This document shows positions 1 to 10,018 of a stretch of 64,000 nt of DNA, one piece after another (within the stretch, counting starts at the first letter, position 1; each line of letters starts with the position of its first letter). Location: NCBI RefSeq assembly GCF_029873635.1, contig NC_080421.1:40219120-40283119 (forward strand). The letters run 5' to 3'. This DNA is from Malania oleifera (taxonomy: Eukaryota > Streptophyta > Magnoliopsida > Santalales > Ximeniaceae). The notes beneath the pieces were generated by a model. It searched no databases and had not been told where the DNA came from. It saw nothing but the letters and a program-made list of their open reading frames with translations. The position numbers and the translations under genes are program-made.

Positions 1-1695
1 TTTTCTCTGACCACAAAAGTTTAAAATACTTTTTCACCTAGAAGGAACTAAACATAAGGCAGAGAAGGTGGTTAGAACTTATTAAATATTTTAACTGCAC
101 TATCAGTTACCACCCAGGGAAGATGAACGTGGTAGTTGATGATATGAGTAAGAAGTTTATGGGACCAGCGTTGGCAGCTATGGAGATCCAGTATCCGATT
201 ATGATGGATTTGGAGAGACTCGGCATTGAATTGGTCGAGAGTGGTTCTCAAGCTTGTATTGCTAGTTTAGTGGTGCAACCTACCTTACAGGAGAGGATTA
301 AAGCTTCTTAGAAGGAAGACCTAGAATTAGCAGAGGTGATGGAAAGAGTACAGAGTGGTCAGGGGGAGGAATTCAGTATTGCAGATGACGGAGTTTTGCG
401 GTTCCGTTCTAGATTATGTGTTCCTGCCAATGTTAATATGAAAAAGACTATTTTAAAGGAGGCTCATAGATCTTTGTATATAGTTCATTCTAGTAGTACG
501 AAAATGTATAAGGATTTATGAGAGTCGTACTGGTGTAGTGGTATGAAGAAAGAGATCGTTGAGTATGTAGCCCAGTGTTTGACGTGCCAGTAGGTAAAAG
601 CTGAACACCAGAGGCCAACAGGGCAACCATTATTTATCCCAGAGTGGAGATGGGATCATATATTTATGGATTTCGTTTCAGGGTTGCCATTGGCATTGCA
701 TGGCTAGAATGCAATTTGGGTGATTGTGGATCATTTGACTAAGACCACCCATTTCCTTCCCATCAAGATCAACTACTCCATGCACAGGCTAGCAGAGATA
801 TATATTCAAGAAATAGTTCGTTCTCACGGCGTGCCAGTGTCTATAGTGTCAGATAGAGACCCACGTTTCACGTTATGATTTTGGAGAAGTTTGCAGGAGG
901 CTTTAGGGTCTTAGTTATCTTTTAGCACAACATTCCATTCCCAATCAAATGGGTATACTGAGAGGATGATACAGATACTAGAAGATATGCTCTGAGCGTG
1001 CATGTTAGATTTTGGGGGTAGTTAGACTCAATTCATGCTGCGGGTGGAATTTGTGTATAATAACAGTTATCATACCAGCATTAGCATGGCACCGTTTGAA
1101 ACACTGTACGATAGGAAATGTCATTCTCCTTTTTTCCTAGGATGAGATGTGTAAGCAGTGAGTTGTGGGGCTAGAGCTTGTTCAGCAAGCGCATGATAAG
1201 GTTCGACTTATCAGAGATAGAATCAGTGCAACATAGAGCCGACAGAAGAGTAATGCCGATAATTGCCGCAGGAATTTGGAATTTGATGTTGGTGACTATG
1301 TATTTTTTAAAATAGCTCCACTAAAAGGGGTTATGCGATTTGGGAAAAAGGGTAAACTTAGCCCTAGGTTTATCAATCCATTTGAGATTCTAGAGAAAGT
1401 GGGGCCGGTTGCCTATAGGCTAGCATTGCCCCCTGTGTTGTCTAGAATCCACGACGTATTCCACGTTTCCATGTTGAGGAAATACGTCCCATACCCTTCT
1501 CACGTGATCAGTTACGGTGAATTAGAGCTCAGTGATTCACTAACGTATGAAGAGGTGTCAGTACAAATTTTGGATAGGAAAGAACAAGAATTATTTAATA
1601 AGAAGATTCCTCTGGTGAAAGTCTTGTGGAGAAACCATGCAACAGAAGAAGCTTCTTGGGAGCTCGAGGAACAGATAAGGCAGAGATATCCATAA
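1..1695 (+). pseudogene. gypsy I pol remnant: RNase H tail, integrase, chromodomain-like C-terminus
   Basis: The first 150 bases encode the RNase H end, with a [12 protein letters not shown] segment and YHPGK. An integrase zinc-binding region follows (HRSLY...H about 460-490, then CLTCQ about 575-595). The catalytic core keeps MDF (about 665) and SDRDPRF (about 850). The longest open stretch, 1276-1695 (139 codons), is the integrase C-terminal region and ends in VKVLWRNH...EASWELE, a shortened chromodomain-like tail as in gypsy II and III. In-frame stops occur at 309, 519, 591 and several later places. Many fit CAG to TAG or CGA to TGA by comparison with gypsy III. It cannot make a working enzyme. 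Confidence 0.85.
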
Positions 1696-1950
1696 TTATT
1701 CAGGGAAGTGTAATAGTAGGTAATGTTTCTTTTGCAAGTACATGTAGCGGTTTAGTTAATAAGTAGTCTTTTAGTTTTGGGAGAAGTTTATTTTGTATAT
1801 GTAATCTCCCAGGACTTGGGATGTAACCCCAGTATTCCTCCGCCATAAGTGAGGGTAAGTAATAAAATAAGTAAACTGTTTTTCCTTTAAGGGATGATGA
1901 GTTATATAAATAGCAAATTTTGAGGATGAAATTTTATAAGGAGGGGAGAA
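1696..1950 (+). other. gypsy I 3' non-coding region with conserved block and PPT
   Basis: Non-coding link between the pol end and the 3' LTR. Positions 1796-1860 hold a block (GTAATCTCCC ... GTAACC ... CCATAAGTGAGGGTA) that recurs at 26150-26200 and 43250-43310 at the same place in gypsy II and III. A GAGGATGAAATTT motif leads into the purine-rich AGGAGGGGAGAA at 1939-1950, directly before the LTR start. This is the expected PPT for plus-strand priming. Confidence 0.82.
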
Positions 1951-2018
1951 TGTAGTGACCCAAAGAATTATGGTATTTAAATAATAAAGAAGAAGGAAAA
2001 AGGAAAATGAAACAGGGC

Positions 2019-2222
2019 CTCATCAACGAACACAGAGGATTTGTCGACGAAAGCACATGAGGGGCTCATCGACGGGGACGTGTCTCGTCGATGAGAGGAT
2101 ACCGAGAGGAAGTTTTGGCAATTCTGAATTTTGTCGACGAGGGGAGTGTTCGTTGATGAACTGCCTTCTAGACCTCATCAACGAGGTGACGTGGCTCGTC
2201 GACGAATGTCAATGTATAAATA
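2019..2222 (+). promoter_or_regulatory. U3 array of eight palindromes plus TATA box (gypsy I)
   Basis: Eight 12-bp copies of a degenerate palindrome, consensus TTCGTCGACGAA, start at 2019, 2040, 2065, 2084, 2130, 2149, 2174 and 2195 (steps 21, 25, 19, 46, 19, 25, 21). A TATA box (TATAAATA) lies at 2215-2222, nine bases after the last copy. Most differences from consensus are CG to TG or CA, as expected from deamination of methylated cytosine. Position and geometry suggest an upstream promoter element bound by a dimeric factor; that is inference. Confidence 0.72.
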
Positions 2223-2594
2223 GGCCTAAACTTCATTTTTTGGCCAAAAACTCACGCACAACTTTCATTTTCTCTCTCATCTTCGGTTTCCCATCCTTCT
2301 CTCTTGATTTTTGGGTCTATTCTTCTCTGGATCGATGATCTGAGGCCACCATGACACTCCTAGGGAAGTTCCTTGCATATCACTAGAGTTGGTCGTCGGT
2401 GGGATGAGCTTGAAATTCATCGTAGATTCCAGGTAAGGCTTTTTATTTGGAATTTGGCTTTACTGTAGTTATAGGAAATGTTATATATGAAGAAATACTG
2501 AAGTTTAGTTCTAGAAGATGTTGTTTTCAGAGTATTGAACGGGGAACCCAGCCGGTGTTGGATTGCTTGTTTTAGGAGCTTTCTCAGGAATCAG

Positions 2595-3639
2595 GTAAGG
2601 GGATAAACTAAGTTAGTTGTTTTATGAAAATATATGTATAATTTTATAGCATTGGATTTCAGGAATACATATGCATTATGTTAGGAAATACCGCTATAAA
2701 TGATGATATGTTCTGAATATACATAATACTCATTCTGTGTGGCATGAGTAGAATTTATGATGAAATACTATTTTTTAGGATAATGCTAAATGATATGGAG
2801 TTTTATATGTATATCAGCGTACAAGCCAAGGATGTTTTTATATGATATACCGGCGTACGGGCCAAGGATGTTTTTACACGATATGTTGGTGTATGGGCCG
2901 AGCTTGTTATATGATGTGCCAGCGTGCGGGCTGAGCTCTTATTGATATGTGATATGGTGTACGGGCGGTGATTGATAAAATATGAAATGTCGGCGTACGG
3001 GCTGATGATTTTCACGTTATACATGAAATGTGATATGATGATATCGACTTGACGATTATTATTATGGAATAGCAATGTATCACAATTTGAAATATGTTAT
3101 ATGTTATCAAAACCTGGTTGGCTTGGTTTAGGCTTTCACTTGCATGGTACCGTAGTTATGTGTTCATGATCATCATGATATTTGTGTTATCGTTGTCGTG
3201 CGGAGCAGCGTGAGCATGGATAGTTGATATGGTTTATTGAAGTGTTGGCACCCTTGGTGTACGGACCAGGTTTCGCAGACCCATTGTACTTACAGACTGT
3301 ACTATTGACTTGGCAGTGGTCGACCAGCCATTGTTAGGTCCCGTCTTCGGGCCACACAACCCAGTCATGTGGGGCTAAGACATGACACCAGCCAGCTAAC
3401 CTTCCAAAGTACGTTTTGTATTATTATTATATGAGATGAATTATGCTTATGGAAAACCAGTATGTTCTGTTATGCTATGATTATCCATGTTTTCCCCATA
3501 AATGATATAGACAATTTTACTAAATATGCTTATGTATGCTTTTATGTATAACACGGAAATACTCATGTTGCCACACACTGATATTAGTTTATTTCCCTTA
3601 CTAAGAGGTGTCTCACCCCAAATTATATGAACATTTCAG
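2595..3639 (+). other. Putative leader intron inside the gypsy I LTR
   Basis: A consensus-like 5' splice site (TCAG|GTAAGGGG) at 2595 and a 3' site (ACATTTCAG|G) ending at 3639 bound 1,045 bases downstream of the TATA box. CTTACTAAG and GTGTCTCACCC lie 15-45 bases before the acceptor, as in the other gypsy-type LTRs. The segment contains the minisatellite. That it is spliced is inference; conservation of both boundaries across families is what the sequence shows. Confidence 0.5.
2812..3010 (+). repeat. LTR minisatellite with GGCGTACGGGCC core
   Basis: About five or six degenerate units of 30-45 bases, each with a core like GGCGTACGGGCC followed by AAGGATGTTT or GAGCT and a TATGAT(A/G)T spacer. 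It occupies the same position in the LTR as the GGCACGAGGCCG minisatellite of gypsy III. Open frames through it reflect repetition and not coding. Confidence 0.75.
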
Positions 3640-3698
3640 GAGCCCCAGATAGGAGGGCAGATAAAGCTCCGCAGAATAGTTATAGCTGATCTACCTAT

Positions 3699-5953
3699 TG
3701 ACCTTATTGGTCACACCCGGTTTTGATTATGACAAATACTCATTGCGTCTAATGGGTGTTTGAGGTTTTTGGGCAGGAACTAAGATTGTTAAGATCAAGA
3801 TGGGCACAAAGCAAGTAAAGCCTAAAGACCAATTTATATTCAGTGTTGTAATATATTTCATTTAATTGATCTGTAATAGTAAGTAGGGCTCTGGTTTGTT
3901 ATAAGCTCACACACATCACATGTATGATTTATTTCATAAGCTCAAACAAATCGTAAATGAGAAATGACCTTAGAAAGACCTTAGGGTTTTCCCTTCGGTC
4001 GACCGACACTGGACTTTTTCGGTGTCTTCAAAATTGAATCCTAAATGACCCTAGGACGTACACATTTGCACCAATGTTTGATAGGCACTTGAATAGGGTT
4101 TGTATGTTTCAAGACGAGACCGAAATGCACACTTGGTGCACTTTCGGTCGACCGGCCAACTCAGTTCATTTTGGCCTGGTTGACCGAACCAAGCCTGGGT
4201 CAACAGTTGACCAAGGTCCTGGTTGACCGAACCAGGTAGTTCAAAAAGCCCTGGTCGACTGAAACCTCCCTAGGTCAAATATTTGAGCATCTGGTCGATC
4301 GAGACAAAAACGAACTCCAACTACCTGGTCAACCAAGGGTCCTCGAGAGAAATCCCAATGGTCTGGTCAACCGAACCAGCCAAATCAAAATGGCCCAGTC
4401 AACCGAACCTCGGAAATTTGAAAAATTGCCCTCTCCTGGTCGACCGACCACTCAGTTCAAAATTCCCCTGCTCGACCGAACCATATGAGACCTAGTCGAC
4501 CAAAACATTTCTGGTCGACCGGACCTCTCGGGTTGCCCTGATTTTTACCACAGTTAAACATTCTTTAAACATGGTTAAAATGCTTTAAACATCATTAAAC
4601 TTCCCTAATAATACCCAATAGGTCCCCAACGGTCATATTTTCTCCCATGTCTATATATATGAGATCATTTGTGAAAATGAAACATGGATTAGCTAGTTTG
4701 ATTAGGAGAGAATTCTCTAAAAACCCAAAAGCCTATACTACTCATTTTTTAGCCTCATTGACTCATGCTTACCTTCTATTAGTGCCTACATCATTTGTAA
4801 GTGGATTGAGTGTTTGTTTCCATAGGTTTGCTCTCCTTGTCATGCTTGGTTGATATGTTTTTATTGAGAGCAAAACCTAAGTACTCTTAGGGGGCTTCAT
4901 TAATAAGTCTCTCCTAAGAAGACTTTTATTTGATCTTCTAAGGTTGTACATTCATTGCAATATCTTGAGAAGATCGTATAATATTTTGGTTGCAAAATCC
5001 TTTCATCATCATTTTCAAATATCTATTGTGTTTTATACTGAAATATATTTGAAGAGATATTTGTACGTCTGATAGTGATCTTTGTTGCAACATTCACTCA
5101 CTCATATATTTTGCTAAATACAAAGATTACACATATTTTGCAAACCAAGCATATACATCATTTGATACTTACATGCTTGAGACACTCTGCTGATTGAAAT
5201 ACTTAAGACTTGACATCTTTGTGTGAACTTATTGGCTGAATATCTTATGATACAAAGATTGCTTGTTCGACACTCTCATGTACACATTACACTGATAGAA
5301 AATACCCTTGAGAGTTGAACTATCTAGACCACACTGAGCTTACATATTGAATCATATTGTGGTGTATGTTATTGCGCTTATTTGGGTACATATCTTCTTT
5401 ACATGAAAGCACAATCACTGTACCATTTGATTATATACACACTTGTTGTATTTCCAGGCACGGGCCTGAAGAGGGAGACTAGCCCTAGAATAGTTCCAGA
5501 TTGGCTTAGACCCGGTTAGGAAAGCTAGGTGCGTCGTTCTATTAAGGCGTGTAGGTTGAGGTCAGCCCTGCTAATTGACCTGGTTAAGGTTGAGGTCAAC
5601 CCTGTGTTAATTTGACCTTGTTGTAAATGGTGCCACTCCACCCTTAAGTGAGCTATTAGTGGAATCCTCGGGCTTGCGAGCTAGAGGCGGGGACGTAGGC
5701 ACAGTTAGTCGAACCCCAATAACATATCGAGTGTTTGTTTATATTTCTGCACTTTATATTTACTCACATGTATGTTATTATGTGGATGATGCGCTAGATT
5801 TAAATTTATGAATATTATATTTATCAATGTATTTGGAACTACATAGAAAGACCCTAAGTTTTAATATCTTGCCAACATTTAGTTCATCCTAGGAGAAAAG
5901 TTTAAAATTCCAATTCACCCCTCCCCCCTCTTGGGAATACACCAATTCTAACA
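3699..5953 (+). mobile_element. Unit A: solo-LTR-like insertion in the gypsy I LTR
   Basis: Starts TGACCTTATTGGTCAC and ends ATTCTAACA. CTAT flanks both sides (3695-3698 and 5954-5957), consistent with a short TSD. It is 2,255 bases long without coding potential. Shared family marks are a GTTTTGAT-ATGACAAA segment near the start, a GGACGTAGGC ... GTCGAACC motif near 5691-5715, and CAATTCACCCC...CCTCTTGGGAATACACC at the end. Units B, C, D and E carry the same marks. No PBS, PPT or internal terminal repeat is visible, so a solo LTR is the simplest reading; a LARD with lost ends is an alternative. Confidence 0.72.
3994..4525 (+). repeat. Array of GGTCGACC palindromes in unit A
   Basis: About thirteen copies of a motif near CTGGTCGACCGAACC (palindromic core GGTCGACC) occur at irregular spacing, for example near 3994, 4142, 4176, 4219, 4251, 4291, 4363, 4394, 4436, 4468 and 4511. 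Variants are mostly CG to CA or TG. Unit C has the same motif; unit E has a different palindrome in the corresponding zone. Confidence 0.7.
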
Positions 5954-6264
5954 CTATCCTTTCTAAAAGGTGAGTATTTTAGATACTTTTAGATACTTTT
6001 TGGGCAGAGACCCTAAGACTATTTTAGATACTTCTAAGATGTGTGTATCTATATGATGGTTTTAGTAAACTCTGGTATTGTCTAAAATGGTACGTTGGGA
6101 TGTATATGATTTTATGTTTCCTACTGCTTAGGCTTCCGTGTTGTGCTTCAGATGTATCCCTGGTACCCACAGGTTCAAGTTGATTATGATCGACTGGATT
6201 TATTATATTGGTTTTATTATCATAAAGAAAAATAATAATATGGTAAAATAAGCAGGTCGTCACA

Positions 6265-7221
6265 ACTTGTGATTTCTAGATTTTGCTAAAAACTCTCATT
6301 TTCTTGTTTGATTGTGATATTAATTTTTTGGAGAGTTTGGCTTAGGTTTATCCCACATATTTCAATATTATAAATCTTGTATTGGGATAAACTAGCAAGC
6401 TTATGATATTTTCATTGTTATTGCAAGTGTCTCATAGCTTTGATTTTGTTGTGTAAAATATTTTCTACAAGCCAAAATATTTTTCAAACTACTCGTGTGT
6501 GTATTTCATTAAAGGAAATCTTTTGAGTTAATTTGAATATTTGACTAGCATCTTTGAAACTCTAATTGAACATTGAGATTTAATATAAACCTGTTTCAAA
6601 GATACTGCTTGTTTAGAACACTCTTGAACATTATTGTCATCATATCTTGTTGAGTGTTATTTGCACATATATTCACATCATTGAGCTTACACTATATTCA
6701 TATTGTTGATGTGTGATTGATTGAGTATATTGTACGTATTGGGGTACATATCTGCTTTACTTGAGAAGCATAATCACTGTACCAATCATGTTGTGAAAAA
6801 TTTTGTTGTATTTCCAGGCGTGGCCTGAGGGGGCGGTAATCTAGCCCATAAGGATTGTTAAGGCATTCTCCGCCCCGCAAGGAGAATTTGTAAAGGTTGA
6901 GGTCAGCCCTGTGCTAATTGACCTAGTTGTATTAGGTGCCGCTCCACCCAGTAAGTAAGCTTTAGTGGAATCCTCGGGCTTGCGAGCTAGAGGCGGGGAC
7001 ATAGGTGTAGTTGGCCGAACCCCGATAACATATCGTGTGTGTTCTTTACATTTCTACAATTTATTTACTACATGTGTATTTTTATTGTGAATGATCGAGT
7101 TTATTTTTGTATGGACAGACCCAAGGTTGCGTAATACTATTGATTTGGTTTAGCCTAGGCAAAAGTTTTTAAATACCCAATTCACCCCCCCCCCCCTCTT
7201 GGGAATACACCATGACTAACA
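6265..7221 (+). mobile_element. Unit B: 3' part of another solo-LTR-like unit
   Basis: Aligns by eye with the last kilobase of unit A. It has GGGTACATATCTGCTTTAC near 6740, TTGTATTTCCAGGC near 6807, GGTTGAGGTCAGCCCTG near 6895, GGGGACATAGG...GGCCGAACCCC near 6996, and a C-rich CCTCTTGGGAATACACC end with terminal CTAACA at 7221. The left part is cut off by the end of gypsy I, so gypsy I most likely inserted into B and the rest lies left of the window. B itself interrupts the 5' LTR of copia III. Confidence 0.7.
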
Positions 7222-7413
7222 TGTGCAGTGGAGAAGAGGGAGAGTAACAAATGAGAGAAGAACAAATTGTGTATTTTGAGAGTTCTTTTTTGTATTTTTC
7301 ATATTATTATTGAAATCAAAGAGTGTTTGTGTGCAGTTGAGTATTTTCTCACTGAGTTTCAATCACAACTAGTGATTGAGCAAGTCCCCTCTACCCATTA
7401 GTGGTATAAGAGC
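7222..7413 (+). repeat. 5' LTR remnant and PBS of copia III
   Basis: 7222-7400 matches the final 180 bases of the 3' LTR (9837-10018). It is followed by TGGTATAAGAGC (7402-7413), a one-mismatch version of the initiator tRNA-Met PBS. Between the PBS and the pol remnant (7414-7625) is a non-coding leader with a T run at 7468-7489. Confidence 0.82.
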
Positions 7414-7625
7414 GCCATGGTTTACCGAAATTTGACAAATAGAGGCGAACAGAGAGGAATTTTAATTTTTTTTTTTTTTTTTTTTTTTTCAGATTTGAAG
7501 TTGCTTGAAATCCATTTTTGAGCATACCATCACATAGATTGAATTGAGACGAGTCTATAGGTGAAAATCGCATCTCAAACGTAGTCTGAATACCTTCCCA
7601 CACACTCACACGCGCCAATAGCTAA

Positions 7626-9628
7626 TAGTGCGTCATCGAGACATGCTACACACGCCGCCGCGAGTGTTAACTGATGAGAAGTGTATCCTTATTGGATATG
7701 GCGATAGCACCATGGGATATCAACTCTACAATCCCATCAATAAGAAATTCATTTTTAGTCTGGATGTCACTTTTTAAGAAAATAAATCCTAGAAGTTGGA
7801 CCAGGCTAAATCTTCCAAAGATGCAAAATTGACTCTTGAAGGAAAAGAACCCACACAGACAAGAGAAGTGGCTACTGAGTCACAAGTTCCCTAGTTACAA
7901 ACACCTCCACACGGTTTCCATTCACCACAGAGGAATGGAGCTTCATCACCAATTGAGCATGAAATCTCAAACACGAGACCTAAAAGAGCCCGTACCCTAG
8001 CTAATATGTATGAAAATACAGAACCTATGGAAGAGTATGTTACTCTATACTTTCTGTTGTTGACTAGCGACCCTGTTAGCTTTGAGAAGGCTAACAAAGA
8101 GAACAAATGGAGAAAAGTGATGGATGAGGGGATTCATTCCATTGAAAAGAACAAAACTTGGGAGCTGACAAATCTCCTGAAAGACCACAAGACTATTGGT
8201 GTGAAATTGGTCTAAAAGACCAAAAAGAATGCTCAAGGAAAAGTCCAGAGATACAAAGTAAGACTTGTCGCCAAGGGCTACAGGCAAAAAGAAGGGATTG
8301 ATTATGGAAAAATATTTTCCCCAGTTGCGAAGCTTAAGACTATCAGATTACTAATTTCACTCTCTGCACAAAATGGCTGGAAGATTTACCAGCTAGACAT
8401 GAAATCAGAATTTATGTACAGTTTATGGAAGAAGAGATCTATATCGATCAGCCACTTGGATATGTGAAGAAGGGCAAAGAAGATAGAGTGTATAATTAAC
8501 TGAAGAAAGCATTCTATGGCTTTAAGCAGGCACCTCGTGCGTGGAACATGATGATTGATGACTATTTCCAAAAGAATAGATTTGAGAAGTGTCCTACGAG
8601 CGTGCGTTATACGTAAAGATGGAGATAGATGGAAGCATGCTGACTGTTTACCTATATGTTAATGATCTGATCTTCACCGGCAACAGCCCAGAGATGGTTT
8701 CTATTTTCAAAAGGAGCATGGTCAAAGAATTCGAAATAACGGATATTGGCCAAATGGTTTATTTCCTTGGTATAGAAGTAGTGCAAAGCGAGAAGGGAAT
8801 CTTCATCTCCTAGAGCCACTATGCAAAAGAAATACTGAAGAAGTTTGGGATGGACAACGACAACCTTATGACAACTCTGGTTGAAATGGGATTGGAGTTG
8901 AGAAAGAATGAGCGAGGAGATGTTAACCCAACATATTTCAAGAGTCTAGTTGGAAACTTGAGGTATTTGACATGCATTAGACCAGACATATTCTATGGAG
9001 TTGGACTTGTTAGCAGGTACATAGAAACTCCTAACCAATCCCATCTAAATACAAGGAAGAGGATACTCTGCTATGTCAAGGATACCATCACTAATGGTAT
9101 GTTCTATTCATCGAGAGGTGATTGCAAACTTATTAGCTATTCAGATAGCAATTGGGGAAGGGATCTTGATGAAAGAAAAAGTACGAATGGATTCACATTC
9201 TTCATGGGAGATATAGCGTTTACATGGTCATAAAAGAAGCAACCCATCGTATTGTTGTCGTCATGTGAAGCTAAGTATGTTGCTGTCGGCTCAGCTATTT
9301 TTCATGGTGTATGGATCAAGAATGTACTGAAGTATCAAGGATTTCTCCAAGATGACCCCACAAAAATCTACATTGACAATCAATCAGCGATTGCACTTGC
9401 GAAGAGTCCAGTCTTCCATGAAAGAAGCAAACATATTAAGATTCGGTATCATTTTATCAGGGAACATGTCAAGAAGAAAGAAGTGGAGCTAATGTCTTAT
9501 AGAACGTATGATCATATTACTGATATTTTCACGAAGCCACTTAGGCATGATATTTTTGCAAGACTAAAGAAAATTCTAGGAATAATAAAGCCAGTAAAGT
9601 CAAGTTTAAGGGGGGATGTTGAATATTA
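7626..9628 (+). pseudogene. copia III pol remnant: integrase C-terminus, RT, RNase H
   Basis: Near 7672-7775 are integrase C-terminal residues (EKCILIGYGDSTMGYQLYN). The RT domain runs from about 8050 to 8850 with stops at 8213 and about 8500. The catalytic YVDD box is altered to YVND near 8660. Further open stretches, 8850-9233 and 9252-9629, cover the C-terminal RT and RNase H (YSDSNWG, LSSCEAKYVAV, KHIKIRYHFIREHV, DIFTKPL). Stop codons and the Asp to Asn change at the active site make it inactive. The absence of upstream domains is a deletion, because the leader and PBS are still present. Confidence 0.85.
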
Positions 9629-10018
9629 AACTTGTTGTACTGCAGTGGAGACGTCGGCAGCCACCTCCACCAACCCTAGCTCACTTTTGTTAAATTGTTG
9701 AGCTACAGTGGACATGTAGGCAGCCACCTCCACCAACCTCTGCCCACCTCTGTTGAATTTAATCTCCACCTACCATCCCCATCCATGGCTATATATATAT
9801 ATGGAGATGTGTGTGTGTGTGTGTGTGTGTGTAATAAACATGTGGTGGAGAAGAGGGAGAGTAACAAGTGAGAGAAGAAGAAATTGTGTGTTTTGAGAGA
9901 TTTTTTTTTGTATTTTTCATATTATTATTGAAATCAAAGAGTGTTTGTGTGCAATTGAGTGTTTTCTCACTGAGCTTCAATCACAACCAACGATTGAGCG
10001 AGTCCCCTCCTCCCATCA
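9602..10018 (+). repeat. PPT and 3' LTR of copia III
   Basis: The PPT (AAGTTTAAGGGGGGA, 9602-9616) precedes the LTR start TGTTGAATATT at 9617; the LTR ends CCTCCCATCA at 10018 (402 bp). It holds two copies of a GTGGA-C-GTCGGCAGCCACCTCCACC-like segment (about 9644-9672 and 9707-9740), a short TA run, and a (TG)n microsatellite at 9809-9832. Confidence 0.85.

Larger units (their letters stand above)
1..6264 (+). mobile_element. Ty3/gypsy element I, 3' portion (cut by window edge)
   Basis: This is the 3' part of a plus-strand Ty3/gypsy LTR retrotransposon: the end of RNase H, the integrase, the 3' non-coding stretch, the PPT and a 3' LTR (1951-6264). The 5' LTR, gag, protease and RT lie left of the window. 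The pol remnant resembles gypsy III (35953-45882) closely but has many stops, so it is an older or more decayed relative. The 3' LTR is interrupted by unit A (3699-5953). The bases after the LTR (ACTTG) would be one TSD copy; its partner is outside the window. It appears to sit inside unit B, whose 3' end follows at once. Confidence 0.88.
1951..6264 (+). repeat. 3' LTR of gypsy I (interrupted by unit A)
   Basis: Begins TGTAGTGACCC right after the PPT and ends GTCGTCACA at 6264. Without unit A (3699-5953) it is about 2.06 kb. In order it holds a palindrome array and TATA box (2019-2222), a first donor-like GTAAGG at 2433, a second at 2595, a minisatellite (2812-3010), a conserved TTCGGGC...CACAACCC block near 3350, GTGTCTCACCC near 3610, and a T-rich CAGG at 3640. 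All gypsy-type LTRs in this window keep most of this plan even where the sequence has diverged. Confidence 0.85.
7222..10018 (+). mobile_element. Ty1/copia element III (internally deleted)
   Basis: Plus-strand copia element with a 5' LTR remnant, PBS, leader, a pol remnant (integrase C-terminus, RT, RNase H), PPT and a 402-bp 3' LTR. Gag, protease and the integrase core are missing: the leader passes directly into integrase C-terminal sequence near 7626. The two LTR copies match well in the shared 180 bases (TGGAGAAGAGGGAGAGTAAC ... AGTCCCCTC). The 5' LTR start is displaced to the left of the window by unit B. Confidence 0.85.

Noticed and set aside
8386..8571. Minus-strand open frames within copia III pol (also 7891-8287)
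   Set aside because: They are opposite-strand shadows of the RT reading, which has clear motifs on the plus strand.
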